Shown: one piece after another, positions 1 to 7,366 of the stretch
Position numbering within the stretch: the first letter of the stretch is position 1
Layout: every line of letters starts with the position of its first letter
Source of the DNA: Bacteroidota bacterium
GTDB lineage: Bacteria; Bacteroidota; Bacteroidia; Bacteroidales; F082
Assembly: GCA_023396415.1 (NCBI GenBank)
Contig: JAEWWJ010000100.1
Span: 1-61,964, forward strand
Direction: 5' to 3'
DNA length: 61,964 nucleotides
Translations under genes and position numbers: made by a program
Notes under the pieces: generated by a model
Databases searched by the model: none
Told to the model about the DNA's origin: nothing
The model's input: only the letters and a program-made list of their open reading frames with translations

Positions 1-1178
1 ATCATAGGTATCACAACTGATGTGAAGACGATGCTAAAGAGAACGATGGAAAAGGTGACGTTCATGATAAATTCACCACCGGGAATGCCTCTTTGCAATG
101 GAATGGTAGCCAAAACGGCGGCGGCCAACCCTTTTGGGAAAATGGCTGCCATAAGAAACATATCGCGTTTGTCGGTTTCATCGGCTGATATTGACGCTCT
201 TACAACAGGAATACGCAAGAAAAACAACACAACGGTGATGGCCAATCCGATGAGCAACGGCATGAGGTCAGTTAAACGAATGGAGATACCAATATACACA
301 AAGAAGAATGTTTTGAGCAGGAATACGATTTCGCTGAACAAGACCTTTTCGGTTTCGTTGAGCGATTCGGCTTTGTTGGCAATAATTTTTTGAATGGCCG
401 GTGCGGCCAACAAATCCATATTGGCCAAGCCAATTCCGAAGGCAAGGGCTGCAATAGCGCCACTATATCCCAATAACTCGCTGATGCCGAAGATGATAAA
501 TACAAATGCCGGGGTAGTAAAAATGGAGTTTTTAATGGTCCGAACCTTGTGGAGAATCATGGACCAAAAAATGGAACCTACAAGGCCAATGATCGTTGCC
601 AGAATAAAGGAGGCAACAACCTTTCCGATCATCAACCCAACTTTCAGTTCGCCCATCTCCACGGCTTCTAACAAAGCCAAAGCAAAAACGATACACAACA
701 CATCGCTAAATGCCGATTCAAGTATGAGGATTGTTCCATTCTTTTTACCCATGTTAAGTTGTCGAACCAAGGGAATGACTACTGCCGACGAGGTGCCTCC
801 AACAATTGAACCCAGCATAAAAGCCACCAATGGCTCTAAATTAAATGCCTGCCAGCCTATAAGGCCGACTACAATCATGGTAGCGAAAAAATTTACGTTG
901 GTAAGCAGCGTAGTGCCTTTGACGGAGTTTTTCAGCTCTTCCATTTTAAGTTCTGTTCCTCCTTCAAAAAGGATGGTAACCAAGGTAATGGTGGTAAAAA
1001 TGGGACCCACCATACCAAATGATTCTAATGTTACAATTTTAAGTATCGGGCCAATAATTAACCCAATTACAATCAACATCAGTACATCGGGGATGCGTTT
1101 ACGGCTGAAGATTTCAGCGAAAATATGCGCCAGAAAAACCAATAATCCGACGGCAACTACGGTTACAGCTATATTCAT
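1..1178 (-). CDS. Cation:proton antiporter (CPA family), 3' end cut by window edge
   Basis: Reading the minus strand from an ATG at 1178 gives an uninterrupted frame of 392 codons that runs off base 1, so the C-terminus is missing. The translation starts MNIAVTVVAVGLLVFLAHIF and is a chain of hydrophobic helices with short polar loops. Features typical of monovalent cation:proton antiporters are visible: a GRKRIPDV-like early loop (SRKRIPDVLM), ILFEGGTEL, GGTSSAVVIPL and an ESAFSDVLCIVFALAL helix carrying the paired acidic residues of the ion site. The likely role is Na+/H+ or K+/H+ exchange at the inner membrane. A TATATTTG promoter element lies just upstream. Long plus-strand frames over the same bases are antisense shadows. 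Family assignment is confident; the exact subfamily (NhaP- or KefB-like) is not. Confidence 0.88.
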   Translation of the reverse strand, partial: MNIAVTVVAVGLLVFLAHIFAEIFSRKRIPDVLMLIVIGLIIGPILKIVTLESFGMVGPIFTTITLVTILFEGGTELKMEELKNSVKGTTLLTNVNFFATMIVVGLIGWQAFNLEPLVAFMLGSIVGGTSSAVVIPLVRQLNMGKKNGTILILESAFSDVLCIVFALALLEAVEMGELKVGLMIGKVVASFILATIIGLVGSIFWSMILHKVRTIKNSIFTTPAFVFIIFGISELLGYSGAIAALAFGIGLANMDLLAAPAIQKIIANKAESLNETEKVLFSEIVFLLKTFFFVYIGISIRLTDLMPLLIGLAITVVLFFLRIPVVRASISADETDKRDMFLMAAIFPKGLAAAVLATIPLQRGIPGGEFIMNVTFSIVLFSIVFTSVVIPM

Positions 1179-1196
1179 AAAGTCAAATTTACAAAA

Positions 1197-1204
1197 CAAA
1201 TATA
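1197..1204 (-). promoter_or_regulatory. -7 promoter element TATATTTG of the antiporter gene
   Basis: Minus-strand TATATTTG fits the Bacteroidota -7 consensus TAnnTTTG and ends 18 bases before the antiporter ATG. A TTG lies 15 bases upstream, slightly closer than usual. Confidence 0.5.
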
Positions 1205-1518
1205 GGTCTTTAAATGAAACAACTGTTGAATGTGACAAAAGAGCTCGCTGCAAGACAAAACTTTTGAGGTTCATCGGCTTTTGTAATGAACGTTAATGGT
1301 TTTTATACAGGGTGTTTTATTGAAAGAGTGTGAAACTCTTTTTCGTATTGAGCGCTTTTGGTTTGAAAGGAGGAAGTACAACCAAAAAAACTCTTTTGCT
1401 TTATAACTTTCTTTTGAATAGAAATTTCAATTTTTTTTTTCGCTTTTAACCCATTTTCTTGAACAATTATCCACAATGATCGTTTAAGCTTTAAACCAAA
1501 TTATTAAACAAAATTGAA
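1205..1518. other. Intergenic region between the antiporter and the carotenoid operon
   Basis: No convincing gene is seen here. The stretch is AT-rich with homopolymer runs (T10 near 1430). It must hold the carotenoid operon promoter, but no exact TAnnTTTG motif was found on the plus strand, so that promoter may use a different sigma factor or a degenerate element. Confidence 0.5.
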
Positions 1519-2994
1519 ATGAAACGCAAAAAAGTAATCATCATCGGCGCCGGTTTTTCCGGTCTTTCCTCAGCCGCCGTTTTGGCCAAAAATGGTTTTG
1601 AGGTGGAAGTTATCGAGAAGCATGACATGGCGGGAGGCCGGGCACGGAAGTTTTCCGAGCAAGGATTTACTTTCGATATGGGGCCGAGTTGGTACTGGAT
1701 GCCGGATGTTTTTGAACAATTTTTTAACTATTTTGGAAAAAAAGTCTCCGATTATTACCAGCTTGAGCGTTTGGACCCTTCATATTCAATATATTTCGGT
1801 CCGGGCGACAAGGTTGATTTGCCTGCCGACACTCAAGCTCTTTATGCGCTATTCGAATCTATTGAAAAAGGAAGCGGAGTCAAGTTGAAGAAATTTCTCG
1901 AAGAAGCTGCATTTAAATATGAGATTGGTATCAAAAAGCTGGTGTTTAAACCTTCGAAAAGTATTTTGGAATTTGCGGAATGGGACATTATGAAAGGTGC
2001 GCTGAAAATGCACATTCTGCAATCGTTTCACAGCTATATCCGCAAATATTTTACCCATCCAAAGCTGCTCAGAATTCTCGAATTTCCCATCCTTTTTCTA
2101 GGTGCCACTGCCCAAAAAACCCCTGCCTTGTATTCATTGATGAATTACGGCGATATGATGTTGGGTACTTGGTATCCGGTAGGAGGCTTTTTTAAAATCA
2201 TAGAAGGTTTTGAAAGCTTGGCAAAGAGTCTTGGTGTGAAATTTTCGTACAACGAAGAGGTCAAGTCATTTGATATTTCTAAAGGAAAAATAAACGACGT
2301 AGTTACCGACAAAAGAACAATTTCGGCTGATTATGTAATAGCAAGCGCTGATTACCATCATGTTGAACAATATATTTTGCCCGAAAAATACCGCACCTAT
2401 TCCAATGAATATTGGAACAGCCGAACGCTTTCGCCCTCCTCATTGATCTATTATTTGGGCATCAACAAGAAATTGGATCAAGCTTTACATCATACCCTTA
2501 TTTTCAACAAAGACTTTGAAAAACATGCCGAGCAAATCTACGAAACTCCGCAATGGCCTGAAAATCCTTCGGTTTACTTGAGCTGTACCTCTAAAACCGA
2601 TCCCACCACTGCGCCTGAGGGCATGGAAAACCTGATGATTCTTATACCGGTAGCTCCCGGCCTCAACGATAGCGACGAAGTGAGGAAGCATTATTATGAT
2701 TTTTCTATCCAACGCATTGAAGAAACGTTAGGTATTCAGTTCAAAGACAATATTGTTTATAGTCGTTTTTATTCCAATCGCGACTTTGCCACTGATTACC
2801 ATGCTTTTAAAGGCAACGCATACGGTTTGGCCAACACCTTGATGCAAACAGCCATTTTAAAGCCATCCATGTTTAGCAAAAAAGTAACCAACTTACTCTA
2901 TACCGGTCAGTTAACCATCCCGGGTCCGGGAGTTCCGCCAACTATCATTTCCGGACAAGTAGCAGCCAATGAAATCATCAAAAAAAACCGATAA
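1519..2994 (+). CDS. crtI: Phytoene desaturase (CrtI-type FAD-dependent)
   Basis: This 491-residue protein should desaturate phytoene stepwise towards lycopene, using FAD at the inner membrane. The N-terminus carries the dinucleotide-binding signature GAGFSGLSSA at residues 8-17, followed by the acidic residue that binds ribose and an AGGRAR segment. The C-terminus has the second family signature (YTGQLTIPGPGVPP...SGQVAAN). Length agrees with bacterial CrtI proteins of about 490-510 residues. It is the first gene of a tight operon with crtB directly downstream, which supports a phytoene substrate over related CrtN- or CrtD-type carotenoid oxidoreductases, although those belong to the same family and cannot be excluded by sequence alone. 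Confidence 0.93.
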   Translation: MKRKKVIIIGAGFSGLSSAAVLAKNGFEVEVIEKHDMAGGRARKFSEQGFTFDMGPSWYWMPDVFEQFFNYFGKKVSDYYQLERLDPSYSIYFGPGDKVDLPADTQALYALFESIEKGSGVKLKKFLEEAAFKYEIGIKKLVFKPSKSILEFAEWDIMKGALKMHILQSFHSYIRKYFTHPKLLRILEFPILFLGATAQKTPALYSLMNYGDMMLGTWYPVGGFFKIIEGFESLAKSLGVKFSYNEEVKSFDISKGKINDVVTDKRTISADYVIASADYHHVEQYILPEKYRTYSNEYWNSRTLSPSSLIYYLGINKKLDQALHHTLIFNKDFEKHAEQIYETPQWPENPSVYLSCTSKTDPTTAPEGMENLMILIPVAPGLNDSDEVRKHYYDFSIQRIEETLGIQFKDNIVYSRFYSNRDFATDYHAFKGNAYGLANTLMQTAILKPSMFSKKVTNLLYTGQLTIPGPGVPPTIISGQVAANEIIKKNR

Positions 2995-2995
2995 T

Positions 2996-3835
2996 ATGAA
3001 GGCGCTTTACGACGATGTCTCTTTCCGCATCAGCAAGCTGACAACCAGAGCTTACACCACTTCATTTTCGCTTGGAATCAGGTTGTTTGATCACCAGTTT
3101 CACGATCCGATTTATGCCATTTATGGTTTCGTGCGATTGGCCGATGAAATTGTGGATTCTTTTCATGGGTTTGACAAAGAGCTACTTATGGCTGAATTTC
3201 GTAGAGACACCCAATTGGCCATCGAGCGAAAAATTAGTCTGAACCCCATATTGAATAGCTTTCAAGAAACTGTTCATAAATACGGCATCGAGTGGGCGCA
3301 TATAGATCGTTTTTTGAAAAGCATGGAGATGGATCTCGAAAAAATCGAGTACAATCAAATGCTCTACGAGGACTATATTCTTGGTTCTGCCGAAGTGGTG
3401 GGATTGATGTGCCTTCACGTTTTCAGCGAAGGCAACAGCGAAAAGTACAAACAGTTGAAAAAACCTGCCATGAGATTAGGCTCAGCGTTTCAAAAGATTA
3501 ATTTTTTTCGAGACCTGAACAACGACCATGCACACTTGGGACGAACCTATTTTCCGGGTCTCGATCTCAATATTTTTGATGCCTTAGCAAAAAAAAATAT
3601 TGAAGCTGATATTGAAAAAGATTTTAAAGAAGGTTTAAATGGCATTAAAATGCTGCCTGCTGGTGCCCGTTATGGCGTTTATGTAGCTTATATCTATTAT
3701 TACAACCTCTTCAAAAAAATACGTAAAGTAAAGGCACAGCGTCTATTACAAGACAAACGCATACGTATTCCAAACAGTTCAAAATACTTATTGTTGGTCA
3801 GTTCCTACTTTCGCTACAAGCTCAACCTACTTTAA
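2996..3835 (+). CDS. crtB: Phytoene/squalene synthase family protein (CrtB)
   Basis: The protein should condense two geranylgeranyl diphosphates to phytoene. Both aspartate-rich Mg2+-diphosphate motifs are visible: DEIVD near residue 45 and RDLNND near residue 170. The ATG at 2996, one base after the crtI stop, is preferred over the in-frame ATG at 2969, which lies inside crtI and would add nine unconserved residues. The resulting 279 residues match bacterial CrtB lengths. Its place directly after crtI and before idi and crtZ makes phytoene rather than squalene the likely product. Confidence 0.93.
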   Translation: MKALYDDVSFRISKLTTRAYTTSFSLGIRLFDHQFHDPIYAIYGFVRLADEIVDSFHGFDKELLMAEFRRDTQLAIERKISLNPILNSFQETVHKYGIEWAHIDRFLKSMEMDLEKIEYNQMLYEDYILGSAEVVGLMCLHVFSEGNSEKYKQLKKPAMRLGSAFQKINFFRDLNNDHAHLGRTYFPGLDLNIFDALAKKNIEADIEKDFKEGLNGIKMLPAGARYGVYVAYIYYYNLFKKIRKVKAQRLLQDKRIRIPNSSKYLLLVSSYFRYKLNLL

Positions 3836-3836
3836 A

Positions 3837-4358
3837 ATGAGATTTCTTTTAATGTATTTGTTGATGTCGGTAAGCGTTGATTTTTCAGCGCCTTTGGATG
3901 AATCGAGAAAGTTGTTTTTTCAATTTGACGACAACAAGCAGGCCTCCAAGCAGATGCTTGCACTTTTGCAAGACATCAGCAATCCATCACCCCTTGTTGA
4001 AGCCTATATGGGTGTTGCGATTGCAGCCGGTGCCGACCATGAGCTAAGTCCGATAGCCAAATACAGACGCTTTTCGGAAGGCAAAAACCTAATCGAAAAA
4101 GCGATCAAAAAACAACCCGACAACGCCGAGATTCGAATACTCAGGCTCAGTATCCAAACTGCTGCACCGGGTTTTTTAGGCTATCGTTCAAATTTAGATG
4201 AAGACAAAAAAATGCTGATCGAAGCTTTGCGCAGCAGCAAGGGCAGTTTTTCGGAAACTCAGTTTCGATCTAAAGTTTTGGTATATTTGTTCGAGAAAGT
4301 AAGTCTTACCACAATAGAGGCAAGCATTGTAAATCAGTTGATTAAAAAACAAGAATAA
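3837..4358 (+). CDS. Hypothetical secreted helical protein in the carotenoid operon
   Basis: The 173-residue product begins with a short hydrophobic segment (MRFLLMYLLMSVSVDFSA) that looks like a signal peptide or anchor. The rest is helical with TPR-like character, for example KNLIEKAIKKQPDNAEIR near residues 80-97. No catalytic motif is evident and no function is assigned. The gene starts one base after the crtB stop and its own TAA overlaps the ATG of idi (TAATG), so it is translated as part of the crt operon. I infer, without proof, a helper role in carotenoid synthesis or membrane placement. Confidence 0.75.
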   Translation: MRFLLMYLLMSVSVDFSAPLDESRKLFFQFDDNKQASKQMLALLQDISNPSPLVEAYMGVAIAAGADHELSPIAKYRRFSEGKNLIEKAIKKQPDNAEIRILRLSIQTAAPGFLGYRSNLDEDKKMLIEALRSSKGSFSETQFRSKVLVYLFEKVSLTTIEASIVNQLIKKQE

Positions 4359-4900
4359 TGACATCATTAACTTCTAAAAAAGAATTTGTTGTTTTGGTGG
4401 ATGCCAATGACAATGACATTGGAACAATGGAAAAGATGGAAGCCCACGAAAAAGCTGTTTTGCATCGTGCATTCTCAATATTTCTCTTCAACACCAAAGG
4501 CGAAATGCTGATTCATCAGCGGGCATTTTCCAAGTATCACACACCCGGTTTGTGGACCAATGCTTGTTGTTCGCATCCACGCCTGGGCGAAACTTTGCAG
4601 CAGGCCACCAGCCGTCGCCTGCGCGAAGAGATGGGAATGGAAGCCGAAATACATAAAATCTTTCATTTTTTATACAAAGCCGATGTGGGTCAAGGTTTGA
4701 TAGAGCATGAGGTTGATCATGTTTTTGTTGGAGCTACTGATGTGTTGCCCAACATCAATCGCGAAGAGGTTGAAACCTATGCGTACATCAATTTGGACGA
4801 ATTGCGGACAGACATTAAGCTGCATCCCGAAAAATACACAGCCTGGTTCAAGATTGCTTTCGACCGCGTTGAAGAATATTATAAAAATAAATCCTTATAG
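4358..4900 (+). CDS. idi: Isopentenyl-diphosphate delta-isomerase, type I
   Basis: This Nudix-fold enzyme interconverts isopentenyl and dimethylallyl diphosphate, feeding prenyl-chain synthesis for carotenoids. The 180 residues contain the catalytic cysteine in TNACCSHP (about residues 66-73), the Nudix-like RRLREEMGME segment with catalytic glutamates, and the usual HRAFSIFLFN start of the core. Length matches type I enzymes. Its ATG overlaps the stop of the preceding gene, and crtZ follows after two bases, so it sits inside the carotenoid operon where an extra supply of dimethylallyl diphosphate makes sense. Confidence 0.95.
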   Translation: MTSLTSKKEFVVLVDANDNDIGTMEKMEAHEKAVLHRAFSIFLFNTKGEMLIHQRAFSKYHTPGLWTNACCSHPRLGETLQQATSRRLREEMGMEAEIHKIFHFLYKADVGQGLIEHEVDHVFVGATDVLPNINREEVETYAYINLDELRTDIKLHPEKYTAWFKIAFDRVEEYYKNKSL

Positions 4901-4902
4901 GT

Positions 4903-5370
4903 ATGATCGCTTGGTATTTTGCAACCCTTTTAGTGCTATCGGCATTTCTGTTTATGGAATTTGTTGCTTGGTTTTCTCATAAGTATGTGATGCACGGTTT
5001 CTTGTGGATTTTGCACAAGGATCACCACATCCGCGACGGACGTAAATTTGAATGGAATGATGTGTTTGCAGTTATTTTTGCTGTTCCAAGCTTCCTTTTT
5101 ATCTATACCGGCTGGGCCGATGGCTTCGACTGGAAGTTTTTCATAGGAGCAGGCATTGCTTTGTACGGATTAGCATATTTCATTTTTCATGATGTGCTGG
5201 TGCATAGCCGATTGCCATTTCTTTCAAAGCTCAGCAATAGATATTTACGCGCAACCATCACCGCTCATTTGGAGCATCATAAACCAAATGCGTTTTACAA
5301 TTACGGTTTTTTATTGGCGCCCATGCGCTATTATAAAGAGGAGTGGGCCAAGGCAAAAAAGGTAAACTAA
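4903..5370 (+). CDS. crtZ: Beta-carotene hydroxylase (CrtZ, fatty acid hydroxylase superfamily)
   Basis: This di-iron membrane hydroxylase should add 3-hydroxyl groups to beta-ionone rings, giving zeaxanthin. The 155 residues hold the expected histidine clusters: HKYVMHG and HKDHH near residues 26-42, HDVLVH near residue 97, and HLEHH near residue 122, among hydrophobic helices. It is the last gene before a strong terminator. No lycopene cyclase is encoded in this window, so the cyclic substrate must be made by a gene elsewhere. Confidence 0.94.
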   Translation: MIAWYFATLLVLSAFLFMEFVAWFSHKYVMHGFLWILHKDHHIRDGRKFEWNDVFAVIFAVPSFLFIYTGWADGFDWKFFIGAGIALYGLAYFIFHDVLVHSRLPFLSKLSNRYLRATITAHLEHHKPNAFYNYGFLLAPMRYYKEEWAKAKKVN

Positions 5371-5385
5371 CACTAAAATAAAAAA

Positions 5386-5416
5386 GAGAGCCATAAAATA
5401 TGGCTCTTTTTTTTTA
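5386..5416 (+). terminator. Rho-independent terminator of the carotenoid operon
   Basis: A perfect seven-base stem, GAGCCAT and ATGGCTC with loop AAAAT, is followed by a run of ten T. It begins 15 bases after the crtZ stop. Confidence 0.9.
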
Positions 5417-5460
5417 ATTGAAGTATGAGAAATACTTGTTGAGCTTGCTTGATGGAAAGA

Positions 5461-5979
5461 TTACAGTTTTAAAGTTAATCCAAGATTTAGCAAAGCAATT
5501 CCATAGCCTACCTCACCGAAAACTCCAAATTTGTCGCCAAAGTGATAGCGGGCACCCAAAAATCCTGAGTAAGCAATACCACCAACTTTTGGTTCGGGAA
5601 TTCCGTTGAGCGAACCATCGAATTTGGCTGATGCAATGTTGTAGCCCAACATCACACCGGCATAGGTATCCAATTTTTCAACCAAGGCCAGATGATAGGC
5701 GCCACGCACACCAACGATGATGTAGGTATATTTCCATGACCAAGTATAAACTTCTTCTTTAAATGAAGAATAACCAACATATCCGCCAATGCTGATGTTG
5801 TCATTGAACCCATAATCGAGCGAAAACGATACAGGAGGAAGTTGAACAGAGCCTAAGCCAAAAGTGGCGCCCAAACCAATGCCAACGTTGACATCTTTTT
5901 GTCCCTTTTCAAATTGGGCTTGCGATACACTCATGAAGCCAAAAAAGGCCATTGCGAGAAGAATAAATGTTTTTTTCAT
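5461..5979 (-). CDS. Outer membrane beta-barrel family protein
   Basis: The 172-residue product starts with a clear signal peptide (MKKTFILLAMAFFGFMSVSQ, cleavage after AQA-like residues near 21). Alternating amphipathic strands rich in glycine and aromatic residues follow, for example VNVGIGLGATFGLG and SIGGYVGYSS, ending in a short hydrophobic strand. This is the pattern of small eight-strand outer membrane porin-like proteins. No specific ligand can be named. The gene stands alone between the carotenoid terminator and an upstream TAATTTTG promoter element, transcribed towards the crt operon. Confidence 0.8.
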   Translation of the reverse strand: MKKTFILLAMAFFGFMSVSQAQFEKGQKDVNVGIGLGATFGLGSVQLPPVSFSLDYGFNDNISIGGYVGYSSFKEEVYTWSWKYTYIIVGVRGAYHLALVEKLDTYAGVMLGYNIASAKFDGSLNGIPEPKVGGIAYSGFLGARYHFGDKFGVFGEVGYGIALLNLGLTLKL

Positions 5980-6077
5980 TTTGATGATTTTTGTTCTTGC
6001 CTACTCTTTTTAAAGCTTTTCGGCTACCGCTTGCTTTTGAATCTCATTGAATAGTGATATCCCTTCGATTTCAAAAG

Positions 6078-6085
6078 CAAAATTA
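6078..6085 (-). promoter_or_regulatory. -7 promoter element TAATTTTG of the beta-barrel gene
   Basis: Minus-strand TAATTTTG fits TAnnTTTG. It would give a leader of roughly 90 bases before the ATG at 5979. No clear -33 TTG is seen. Confidence 0.35.
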
Positions 6086-6160
6086 GACCCGAAAACAGAC
6101 CTATTGCCTACGGTAATCATCGTAAACAGCAGGAAAAACAGCGTATTTTGAACTTATGCT

Positions 6161-6613
6161 TTAGGCAATTACCATCAGCTTTTTTTGATCTACCAGCAGT
6201 AGAAAAACCCGATCGAAATTCTTATGATACATAAAATGAAATGTTTGCGATGATAATTCACAAGCTTCAGCTACCGACAGCGACGGTAAAACTATAAGGA
6301 GCCAACAGGCTTTGAGTTTTTTCGACCGATAGAGGCCGAGTTTTTCCTCTTTCTTGTCGAGGATCATTTGGATGGTGTGCGGCCCAACAAGCCAGCTTTT
6401 CTGTTGGGAGTTCGTCGCGTTAAAACTGTCCTCATTCACGTATAGGGGCAACAGACGGGTAATTTCGATCCCCACAGTGCTGTGTTTTGTTTTGATTAAA
6501 AAATCAGGCGACTCAGATGCCAATACTTTTCCTTTGGGAAAATCACTTTCTAATTTCCTGAAAAGGTCTAAATAAAACCGCTCTTCCAACTTTTCTTTTC
6601 CTTTGTGTTTCAT
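6161..6613 (-). CDS. Hypothetical protein, possible PD-(D/E)XK-like fold
   Basis: I do not recognise this 150-residue protein. The ATG at 6613 is preferred; an upstream in-frame TTG at 6670 would add 19 residues. The segment SPDFLIKTKHSTVGIEIT (about residues 35-52) has the spacing of a PD...ExT nuclease-like core, and the C-terminal half is beta-rich (VFLLLVDQKKLMVIA). This similarity is by eye only and no DNA-cleaving role is claimed. It has no signal peptide. A terminator-like hairpin separates it from the upstream lipoprotein gene, so it is probably transcribed alone. Confidence 0.6.
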   Translation of the reverse strand: MKHKGKEKLEERFYLDLFRKLESDFPKGKVLASESPDFLIKTKHSTVGIEITRLLPLYVNEDSFNATNSQQKSWLVGPHTIQMILDKKEEKLGLYRSKKLKACWLLIVLPSLSVAEACELSSQTFHFMYHKNFDRVFLLLVDQKKLMVIA

Positions 6614-6704
6614 TTGATCTGAGTCTGATTCCACAAAGTTAGGCTGATTCTCAATGTGAAGCCCCCACAATCAGAGTACACACAAGTAAATTTTATCATA
6701 AAAA

Positions 6705-6737
6705 AAGCAAGAATTGAAGAATCATTCCTGCTTTTTT
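6705..6737 (-). terminator. Terminator after the typA-LEA14 transcript
   Basis: On the minus strand AAGCAGGAAT pairs with ATTCTTGCTT (one G-U pair), followed by a T run. T residues on the other side make it potentially bidirectional. It lies about 40 bases after the stop of the lipoprotein gene at 6776. Confidence 0.75.
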
Positions 6738-6775
6738 AAATTTTTATTCAGAATTTCGGTTGAGCAATAATGCCC

Positions 6776-7366
6776 TTAAAGTGTTTTTCTGATGTCAAGA
6801 TAGCCCGGGTAGGGGAGCGATGTTAGCCCCACCTGCACATAAGGCTTTATTTTCACGAGTAGCTCCACGGGTTTGCTGCTGCTGCCGGTAAGTTTGAAAC
6901 CAATATTCGTCATTGCATCAGCGCTTTGGCTCGATAACGCTTTGAACAGCTCCAATTGCACAGGCACAGCCACATCGGTATTGCTGTTGGCACCAATGCT
7001 GTATCTTTGGTTCATCTGGCCCGAAAGCATCTCCACGCCATCGAGAAAAACACGGTAATCCATGCGGCTGAGTGCAGCGGTTTTGGTGTTGGGATTGTTC
7101 ACCTGAACCACCACATTAAAGCTGAGCGGCATATTTTTTTGAAAAGCAGCGTTAGCCAATTGTATCAACTGACCGCTATTAAGATCGGTTGATTTCATGC
7201 CCTGGCGCAATTCAATGCCGGCCAAAAAAATAGAGTTTACACCCTCAACTTGAAAAGTACATTGCTGTAAACGGCCTACCTCTGCAGCTTGGTTTAAGAT
7301 ATCACATGAAGGTAAAACGCTGATTAAAAGGAATAAAAAACCGATAAAACGAATTTGCTTTTTCAT
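6776..7366 (-). CDS. LEA14-like (LEA type 2 / WHy domain) lipoprotein
   Basis: The 196-residue product has a lipoprotein signal peptide ending in the lipobox LPSC (cysteine near residue 21), so it should be lipid-anchored. The body resembles LEA type 2 proteins: a VQVNNPNTKTAALSRMDYRV strand pair in the middle, then VFLDGVEMLSGQ and a PVQLEL strand. Such proteins are generally linked to stress protection, but the specific role here is unknown. Its ATG overlaps the stop of typA by one base (TAATG on the minus strand), indicating co-transcription and translational coupling with the GTPase gene. Confidence 0.82.
   Translation of the reverse strand: MKKQIRFIGFLFLLISVLPSCDILNQAAEVGRLQQCTFQVEGVNSIFLAGIELRQGMKSTDLNSGQLIQLANAAFQKNMPLSFNVVVQVNNPNTKTAALSRMDYRVFLDGVEMLSGQMNQRYSIGANSNTDVAVPVQLELFKALSSQSADAMTNIGFKLTGSSSKPVELLVKIKPYVQVGLTSLPYPGYLDIRKTL

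Noticed and set aside
394..1296. 300-codon plus-strand frame opposite the antiporter
   Set aside because: Its composition is that of an antisense membrane-protein strand, and the minus strand reads a clear antiporter.
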